A stretch of 64,000 nt of DNA from Rugalucina vietnamica (lineage: Eukaryota > Mollusca > Bivalvia > Lucinida > Lucinidae): positions 5,974,501-6,038,500 of the forward strand of contig OZ024869.1 in NCBI GenBank assembly GCA_964017185.1, in the 5' to 3' direction. The position numbers and the translations under genes are program-made. Positions 46,476 through 56,800 of this stretch are shown piece by piece (position 1 is the first letter of the stretch; each line of letters starts with the position of its first letter). The notes beneath the pieces are model-generated. The model was not told the DNA's origin. It saw only the letters and a list, made by a program, of their open reading frames with translations, and did no database searches.

Positions 46476-46905
46476 CGCGCTGGCGGCTTAAAATGTCAAG
46501 TAACGTCATATATAGACGTTGACCTTTGCCCCGCACTCGGTTCGGAAGTGCAGGGAAAAGGCTGTAGATGACGTGTTTTTGTCAGATTTCAATAAAATGT
46601 CTTGTATATTTGCTTATAAAATACTTTTGCAAAAGCAGATATATTCATTTTTCTGTTGAAAATATAAATGGTGTACACGAACTTTTCTGACAAACCACGT
46701 ATGTATTAAACGCATTTGTTACGTGTCTCCGACGTGCTTCTGATGTTTGTTGAATCAAGGTATCTCTATGTCTATGGAAATACATTGGTCGAATTTGTGG
46801 CATATTTTTCCACACGCTCGGTGCGCGGTTTGTCTTATACGTTATTGACTGCGATAGAAAATTGATGCTATTGATATGACACTTGTGTCATATCTTTTCT
46901 TGTTT

Positions 46906-46940
46906 ATTTATTTATTTATTTATTTAATTATTTATTTATA
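46906..46940 (-). promoter_or_regulatory. (TTTA)n tract with poly(A) signals for SLC23
   Basis: On the minus strand this reads as repeated AATAAA, about 400 bp after the SLC23 stop codon, a plausible 3' end. Confidence 0.4.
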
Positions 46941-47336
46941 AACCCTTTAATCATTTAACCAATATCCCTAAATAGTGCATGTAGCCAGTCTATTGTCTTG
47001 CTGGACTGTGTTTGGAATAGCAAAAAGCCTGTAAGTAATGCAATAATTCACATGCAAAGTCTCTACTTCAGAAGAAAGAAAATGGCTGCCAATTGTCTGC
47101 CTTGAAAATTAAGGGGACAGAAACTATAGGGCTTTAGTGATCATTGATTTTCATATTTTTGAAATTAGACAATTTTGCTTGATACCACTACATGGAAACC
47201 AGTGCGTGCCAGGAGGGCTGTATGTTTACTTCATTAACCCAAAAACCCCATTCTAACACTATAACATGATCTGTTTCTGATAGCGTTATGATGATGTTGG
47301 TCTTATCAATTCTATATCCTTTAGTGGCACCGACAC

Positions 47337-47521
47337 CTAATCCACTTTCTTCAACTTCGGTAAAAATGGTACGTATCTAACAAAATCACATTCCAATAAT
47401 CTTCTTGGCAAAAGGGGGAGATAAACTTCATATCCGGCTGAATAACTCAAGTCACGTGACCGTTTCTCTTCCTCTTCTTTGCTGGCTCGCCAGGCGGATA
47501 TCCCCCTCTCGTCTTTTGTAC
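47337..47521 (-). CDS. SLC23 exon 12 (stop codon)
   Basis: Acceptor CCATTTTAG. Encodes TKDERGISAWRASKEEEEK and the cytoplasmic tail with FVRYVPFLPK, ending TAG at 47337-47339. Poly(A) signals follow at 46906-46940. Confidence 0.85.
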
Positions 47522-50500
47522 CTAAAATGGATACCTCAATGTACGTAAATTATTGAATTTAACAGAAAAAAAGTAAATTTTTAAAAAGATAAGTTACAAA
47601 TCATGATTCTTTGATATTAACATGCTATGACCATGTAAGAGGCAAGTAATCATCAGAAACCCATCATACGCCAAACACTCGGTCGAGCCAAATATTGAAA
47701 ATAGGCAAACAAATAGGTACATGTAAATACAAAAATAAAACTTATTCTAAACATCAAGTGCAACTGTTTCCCAATTGGTGGCCACTTACCCGGAACAGTA
47801 TTGTCCAGGAATAGAGCTAACATAGTTCCTGGAAACATAGGATTGCCAAGAATCATCCCTAACAACTTGTCAAATTGTTCATTACCTGAAATATATGATA
47901 ACTCATCGTCAATTTATTGACTCGGACTCATAGAACACCATTTAAAGAAAACGCTACTAAGTTTTTCATGTAAGAATCCAACTGCAAACGTTTCAATAAC
48001 AGGAGCTGAACACTTTGATTAAGCAATTGATTGATTACCTGTTTTATCTTTTAAATGTAATATACATGTACAATGTACATGTTTGAAACAATAGTAGCAT
48101 AAAATTGTCATAGCACCTATATCAGTTTGAAAAGTTATAATCACTTTAAATATTGTATACACTACTGCCAACAGAAGCTTGCGAAAAGTACATCTCTCTA
48201 GTTCTTAGAGTATACCTGTGTTAAAAGGTTGGTCAGTATTGTTGATATAGTTTGGTACCATGATACCCAACATGATAGACAGACCCAGAACAGCCATGTT
48301 TCTAGACGATGATAATGATATACTCTGAAAACAAATGAGTGAATTTTACTAATTCCTCATAATTAATACAAGGCATGTAATGAGCCGCATCATGAGAAAA
48401 CCGGATTTTTGCCTAGGCGAAAACAAAGGCGCAGATCAGCTTCGCGGTAACCGCGAAGCTGATCAGCGCCTTTGTTTTCGCTACTCGAATAGTACAATTC
48501 CTCTTCTACTTAAATCCGAAATTTCAAGCTTCTAACCATTTTCTGTGACTGTACAGGCCGGTTTATGTCGGACCTGGTCGGAAACCCCGAAGACCGGTTT
48601 TCTCGCGTCACGGCTCTAATGATATTGCATTTAAAAGCTTTTCTAGAAAAGCATTGATACACTGCTTTAATTCCAGCTCGTAATAATTGTCATTTATTTA
48701 TTTTCTTTCTTTTCATTGTTTTCACAATCACGGCAACATGTAACCACTTGTTCTTTTTAAAATGCTATGTGGTTAGTAAATTTTGTTTTCATCGTTTCAT
48801 TATTGTTAAGGTTACTTTTAAACACTAAATTCATTATTGGTAATGGAATTTAGTGTGTGCTATTGGAATGGTTTTATATTTCTTACCTGTAGGTTAGATG
48901 TTACGACACCAAACAAGGCACTGAACATGGCGACCGAGGCTCCGCCGAGTACTGGATATGGAATAGTTACAAATACAGCTGAAAACTTTCCCAGAAGACC
49001 AAACAACAGGTAAAATATTCCCGTACACAGGAAAACTTGACGACTAGCTACCTGAAAGATGAAAGCATCATCAAGAATGAGCCTGTGCATGAGAAAAACA
49101 ACAATTTGCATATGCGAAAACAAAGACGCAGATCAGCTTCGCGGTGACCGCGAAGCTGATCAGCGCCTTTGTTTTCGCTACACGGATAGTACACTTCCTC
49201 ATCTTCTTAAATCCGAAATTTCAAGCTTCTAGCCTGCTTCTGTGACTGTGCAGCCTGGTTTGTGTCGGACCTGGTCGGAAACCCAAATTGTTGGTTTTCT
49301 CATGCACAGGCTCAAATGTAAAAACGTTAAACAAAACAACGGTAGTAAAACTAAAAGAAGATGTAGATTTGTAATCATAATTGAAGCCAAGAGATGAATT
49401 TCTTTTTTATCTCCAGAGAGAGAGAGAGAGAGGGAGAGAGGGTATGTTAAAGAGCATTTTAAACAGTACCTTTGTGAGACCAATTGCTCCGATATTGCCA
49501 CCATAAGTCCCAGTCGCGTGGCCACACCCAAGGGTTCCAGATACAAATGTACAAAGACCTTCTATCATTATACCTCTGTTCACAGCATGGGACGGAGGCG
49601 GTGGTACATTCGACACCTTTGCGCATGCGTAATAATCTCCAATAGAATCAAGTATAACCATAACCGTTGCTATGAGACACGAGACAAATGCTGGTGTACT
49701 GTAACCGAACCCTCCCCACTGACCTGAAATTAAGTTATTTTTGCAAAACTGGAAACTTCTATCATTATACCTCTGTTCACAGCATGGGGCGGAGGCGGTG
49801 GTACATTCGACACCTTTGCGCATGTGTAATAATCTCCAATAGAATCAAGTATAACCATAACCTTTGCTATGAGACACGAGACAAATGCTGGTATCCTGTA
49901 ACCGAACCCTCCCCACTGACCTGAAATTAAGTTATTTTTGCAAAACTGGAAACTTCTATCATTATACCTCTGTTCACAGCATGGGGCGGAGGCGGTGGTA
50001 CATTCGACACCTTTGCGCATGTGTAATAATCTCCAATAGAATCAAGTATAACCATAAGCTTTGCTATGAGACACGAGACAAATGCTGGTGTACTGTAACC
50101 GAACCCTCCCCACTGACCTGAAATTAAGTTATTTTTGCAAAACTGGAAACTTCTATCATTATACAAATGTACAAAGACCTTCTATCATTAAACCTCTGTT
50201 CACAGCATGGAACGGAGGCAGTGGTACATTCGACACCTTTGCGTATGCGTAATAATCTCCAATAGAATCAAGTATAACCGTTGCTATGAGACACGAGACA
50301 AATGCTGGTGTACTGTAACCGAACCCTCCCCACTGACCTGAAATTAAGTTATTTTTGCAAAACTGGAAGCTTAAATGAATAGAATGTAAGAATCTCTAAA
50401 TAAAAAGTTATTTTTGTGACAATGTACATGTACATTTGTCTATGCTGTTTTTAGAAACCTGTTTGAAAGTGGTCATGGCATTTTTTGTACTAGATAATGT

Positions 50501-50772
50501 ATGCATGCATACACGTTAATTTTGGCCAAGAAACCATTTGCACAGAATTCCTCCGATGCGTAATTATTTGTTTATATCTTGATTCCGAATTTTCCTAATG
50601 TGTGTGCCTTTTAATGTGCGTAATCATATATTCAGTTACACACTGCTTACCTCACGGTATTGTTTCGGATCTAGGTTTTTTGGGTGGGACTTTGGTCTTA
50701 TTGTCCCTGTTCCTGACCATTTCTTACTGCTTTCTGATCACGTTGATCAGAGAAGTTAGAATCGGTATATTT

Positions 50773-50815
<43 letters not shown>

Positions 50816-53800
50816 TTAGACATTTACTGTGATGTTACCTGGATATGGAAGGTTGAACCACGGACTATCATAGATAACGTCACTTCGTGCGTCCGTCCGA
50901 GACTTGTACTCTGGGTGGGTGGGGTCGTCAGAGAATGCCCCGACTGTAGTCAATATACCACAGATCAACCAGTTGATGAGAATTGATATCAGAATCTACA
51001 ACATGGGGTATTCAGACTTTTGATTATACTTGAACAAGAAGTAATGCGGCGACCATTTAGTAAATCGCAAATAGTGGCATGTAAAAATATCACTACCCTG
51101 CGAAAACACCCCAAGAGACACAACACTGTAAACTCTGTAAACGTTGATCCACATTTTGAGACAATCCACAAAAGATCATAATAGCCGCTTCGTGGTCAAA
51201 ATGTGGGCTCGAGCTTGGGTAGTTTACATCGCGATATACGGAAGATATACATCGTTCCTTTAAATACTTTGAGCAGTGTCTTTATTATTTTTTTAAATAT
51301 ATTCTTTGTTCGGAAAAATAATATTTTATTTCGACTTGACTGGATCGACAAGGAATATTGACAAAAAGTGATGTTTTAAAGCATATCAGAGTTCTGAAAC
51401 GTTTCAATGTAAAATTATTAGTAATATATGCATGGAGATACTGTACTCACCGAGAAAATTTTATGAACGGGGTAGCGTATGATTCTGAAGCCCAGAGAGG
51501 GTGTCCATATAGGCACAGGCATGTTGTACTTGGCCAGGTACAGGGACAAAATGAACGTCAATGATGTTGTTCTGCAAGAAGAGCATATCGTGTATTATTT
51601 CTTCCTCGCCTGGGGTAAGTAACTACATTTTCCGATAAATAATACATCCATTCTCAAAATCATTGTTTTAAGTGTTTTACTCTAGAAATCCTATGTGGTT
51701 TTTGAGCTGTCTTTGTCAAACTGGAAAAACGCAAACCAATATTATTATGCCATTTTGTAAACATGTCGTGGCAAAGGTCAATTTGATTCCGTGTTCCGCT
51801 AACTAAACAGTTAAAACGGGACAATGCTGGTCACGGGTAGGTGACAATAAACAATGCAGACACTTTAAATTGTTAATTCTAATAAATATCGCACCAATCC
51901 CTTATTCCGGATTAAAGGAAACCACAGAGTTTACGAGGAAAACGACATTGAGGAAACGTATTCATTGTTTCCCCACGCAGACATCACCGCAGTCATATGT
52001 CTTTGATTTATGCTTTTTGCCAAGAAATAGAAAATTGATAAAAAATGTGAAAATGTCAATATAGTTATTTAATATACTGCCTCTCATTGACCAGTTCTAA
52101 CGATCATAAGCTAAATCAACATACACAACGTCAAATGATATTGTAACCAATTGTGCTCCCTTAATTCCTTTTATTTTTCTTTCTTTCAGTCTTCTTTCCT
52201 TTGTTGACTGCGCAATAGCTGTCTTATCCTTCGATGCATGTTCTACAATATTGAGGAAGCATTTTCTTTGGTGGCTCCAACTCAACTTTCTTTTAGAGCA
52301 GATGGTATGATTGCTGGCATAACTATTACTGAGTCGGAGAGCTGGTTGAGATGTTCGGCCAGAGCATGGTCTTCTTTAGTGTAGAATATTCTGAAGAGCC
52401 TTCAAGTTAGGTTCACTAAGTTCCTGATCATGTTGTAACAAATCTCTCTGATTGTCACAGGAATGCAGGCCCCGATGCCGGCTTATATCTCCCACATTTT
52501 ATTCACTTTTATTGGTACTTATACTAAGAAAACATAATGTAAGCCGCATCGGCATCTATTTTCCCAATAGATGGCCACTCAGTTACCCAAACTTAACTAA
52601 AATATGAAAACATAGGCCTACATAAGGTGCTAACAACACAAAAATTCAACACCGAGACATAAAACAATAAAAACCACCACAGAAGTGTCGCATTGGAACG
52701 ATCAGTAATATAAAATTACTGGTGGGCTTAAATCGATTTTACATGGCCATAACCTCACCCTCAGCCTCTGCAGTGGTTCACAACATTTAGTTAGTCGTTC
52801 GGTCCTCGTGGTGAATCTCTAACTACAGTAGTCATAATCTACATTGTTATCAGTGTCACCTATCTCAGCATGACCAAGAACGTTTGAGTTTGTTTTAGCT
52901 TTAAGAATTTAAGAATCCAATACCGCGGAGGAACTGGTAATTGGCCTTTTAGTATGTTTTGCATTGAAAAAAAGTTATCACACTTTTCTCATTGTGCAAC
53001 CATTACCAGTGTTATCACACTTTTCTCATTGTGCAACCATTACCAGTGTTATCACACTTTCCTCATTGTGCAACCATTACCAGTGTTATCACATTTTTCT
53101 CATTGTGCAACCATAACCAGTGTTATCATAATTTTCTCATTGTGCAACCATTACCAGTGTTATCATACTTTTCTCATTGTGCAACCATTACCAGTGATAT
53201 CACACTTTTCTCATTGTGCATCCATTACCAGTGTTATCATACTTTTCTCATTGTGCAACCATTACCAGTGTTATCATACTTTTCTCATTGTGCAACCATT
53301 ACCAGTGTTATCACACTTTTCTCATTGTGCAACCATTACCAGTGTTATCATACTTTTCTCATTGTGCAACCATTACCAGTGTTATCATACTTTTCTCATT
53401 GTGCAACCATTACCAGTGTTATCACACTTTTCTCATTGTGCAACCATTACCAGTGTTATCATACTTTTCTCATTGTGCAACCATTACCAGTGTTATCACA
53501 CTTTTCTCATTGTGCAACCATTACCAGTGTTATCATACTTTTCTCATTGTGCAACCATTACCAGTGTTATCATACTTTTCTCATTGTGCAACCATTACCA
53601 GTGTTATCATACTTTACTCATTGTGCAACCATTACCAGTGTTATCACACTTTTCTCATTGTGCAACCATTACCAGTGTTATCACAGTTTTCTCATTGTGC
53701 AACCATTACCAGTGTTATCACACTTTTCTCATTGTGCAGCCATTACCAGTGTTATCATACTTTTCTCATTGTGCAACCATTACTAGTGTTATCATATTTT

Positions 53801-56800
53801 TCTCATTGTGCAGCCATTACCAGTGTTATCATACTTTTCTCATTGTGCAGCCATTACCAGCGTTATCATACTTTTCTAATTGTGCAGCCATTACCAGTGT
53901 TATCATACTTTTCTCATTGTGCAGCCATTACCAGTGTTATCATACTTTTCTCATTGTGCAGCTTTTCTCATTGTGCAGCCATTACCAGTGTTATCACACT
54001 TTTCTCATTGTGCAGCCATTACCAGTGTTATCATACTTTTCTCATTGTGCAGCCATTACCAGTGTTATCATACTTTTCTCATTGTGCAGCCATTCCCAGT
54101 GTTATCATACTTTTCTCAATTGTGCAACCATTACCAGTGTTATCATACTTTTCTCATTGTGCAGCCATTACCAGTGTTATCATACTTTTCTCATTGTGCA
54201 GCCATTACCCGTGTTATCACACTTTTCTCATCGTGCAACCATTACCAGTGTTATCATACTTTTCTCATTGTGCAGCCTTTAACAGTGTTATCATACTTTT
54301 CTCATTGTGCAGCCCTTAACAGTGTTATCATACTTTTCTCATTGTGCAGCCATTACCAGTGTTATCATACTTTTCTCATTGTGCAGCCATTACCAGTGTT
54401 ATCATACTTTTCTCATTGTGCAACCATTACCAGTGTTATCACACTTTTCTCACTGTGCAACCATTACCAGTGTTATCATACTTTTCTCATTGTGCAACCA
54501 TTACCAGTGTTATCACACTTTTCTCATTGTGCAACCATTACCAGTGTTATCATACTTTTCTCATTGTGCAACCATTACCAGTGTTATCATACTTTTCTCA
54601 TTGTGCAACCATTACCAGTGTTATCATACTTTTCTCATTGTGCAGCCATTCCCAGTGTTATCATACTTTTCTCAATTGTGCAACCATTACCAGTGTTATC
54701 ATACTTTTCTCATTGTGCAGCCATTACCAGTGTTATCATACTTTTCTCATTGTGCAGCCATTACCCGTGTTATCACACTTTTCTCATCGTGCAACCATTA
54801 CCAGTGTTATCATACTTTTCTCATTGTGCAGCCTTTAACAGTGTTATCATACTTTTCTCATTGTGCAGCCCTTAACAGTGTTATCATACTTTTCTCATTG
54901 TGCAGCCATTACCAGTGTTATCATACTTTTCTCATTGTGCAGCCATTACCAGTGTTATCATACTTTTCTCATTGTGCAACCATTACCAGTGTTATCACAC
55001 TTTTCTCACTGTGCAACCATTACCAGTGTTATCATACTTTTCTCATTGTGCAACCATTACCAGTGTTATCACACTTTTCTCATTGTGCAACCATTACCAG
55101 TGTTATCATACTTTTCTCATTGTGCAACCATTACCAGTGTTATCATACTTTTCTCATTGTGCAACCATTACCAGTGTTATCACACTTTTCTCATTGTGCA
55201 ACCATTACCAGTGTTATCATACTTTTCTCATTGTGCAACCATTACCAGTGTTATCACACTTTTCTCATTGTGCAACCATTACCAGTGTTATCATACTTTT
55301 CTCATTGTGCAACCATTACCAGTGTTATCATACTTTTCTCATTGTGCAACCATTACCAGTGTTATCACACTTTCTCTTTGACTGTGCGGAGCCTTGGTCA
55401 GTGACATCGCGGTTTCCTTTAAAGTTTCTTTCGTGGAACCTTTTGTGGAACCTGGTTTGGTCCACCCGCATTTCAAGCTCTTCTCGAGAGGCTTTTGCCG
55501 CTAGCTCTAAGCTCAAGTCCCAGATGCCTACAATCCATTTGGCCTTTATCCCCAACTTCATAATTGTTTAATGGCATTTTGGAACTGGTTATGTGTTTTA
55601 AGTGATGATCGACATACTAGTACATGTCGAGCATGTTAACTTCTATTCATGTTGTCTCTTGCTTTCCTTTTACCAATGTTTATATTGTGTTCATTTCTTA
55701 TTCATAAACTCATTAGGAAAATGTTTCATACCACCTTACCATACCGTCTTTTAGAGAAAATAATTTCATTTGCCATTTTTTATCATACTTTGATTCAATC
55801 CTAAATGAAATTTGATCACAATGCGTCACTCAATTGTATTATCTTGAAATACTTCTATATATGAACTCATATTTTGAGCAGAATTTCTTTAATTTTACGT
55901 CCCCGTGGCCGAGCGGTTAAGAGCGCTTCTCACCGCTGTGCGAGGCCCGCACTGATCACATGTGAGACAAGCCAAGCTCTGCTTGCGGGTGTGCCAGGTG
56001 TTTTTTCTCGGGGTTCTCCCGTTTTCTCCAACCTACTGATTGGCCCGTCTCATGTGAGCTGAAATAATCTTGAAAGGGACGTAAAACTGAACTGAACATA
56101 CAATTCACAGCCAGAAGTAACATAGCGTTTTTGCAGTATTATAGAGCTATTTAACCCTATCATTACGAGGTTGCAAGGATGCAGACGACCAGGGGCAAGT
56201 TGTTCAAAACTTTGTTAGGCTTAACGACTCGTTTAGTATATGCCGACTACATAAGCAAATACACTGTTATTTTTTTATTCAACAAAAAATAACAGTGTAT
56301 TTGTAGTATTGCTATTTGAAATTTTAACGAATCGTTAACTAACGACATCGTTAATTTTGAACAACTGGCCCCAGATATTTCATACTAACTTATGGCGATT
56401 TAAAACAATTTTATGAAGGAATAAGCATAATCCTCTCCTAATTTATTATCATGAGCCGCCTAATTGGAAAACCAACAATCTGCATAGGCGAAAACAAAGA
56501 CGCAGATCAGCTTCGCGGTCACCGCGAAGCCGATCAGCGCCTTTGTTTTCTCTACTCGTATAGTACAATTCTTCTTTTATTTAAATCCGAAATTTCAAGC
56601 TTCTAGCTCTTTTCTGTGCTTGTACAGACCGGTTTGTGTCGGACCTGTTCGGAAAACAATTGTTGGTTTTCCCACGAGGCGGCCCAAATATCAATGTGAA
56701 ACAGCGTATCTTACGACAAAGCAATAGCCCAGTGAACCTGCACGAACGGTAGAATGGCCTGTGTTATATACACTAGAGCTAACATCATGAAGGAGACGAT

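Larger units (their letters stand above)
42719..46905 (-). repeat. Right arm of the large inverted duplication
   Basis: Reverse complement of 16249-19478. It contains the tRNA-Arg-like sequence (43448), intact MITE-A copy 11, a roughly 1-kb block missing from the left arm (43903-44935), the 229-bp MITE at 45315, the 62-residue shared ORF, and about 65 extra bases near 46705-46770. It ends at the (TTTA)n tract that forms the 3' UTR of SLC23. Confidence 0.85.

Noticed and set aside
50602-50832. 76-codon ORF ending in the AG repeat
   Set aside because: Lies in an SLC23 intron on the opposite strand and its tail is microsatellite.
52954-55571. Long overlapping ORFs (up to 442 codons) as a repeat protein
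   Set aside because: They exist in three frames because a 37-bp unit lacks stops on the plus strand. They lie in an SLC23 intron and have no independent gene signals.
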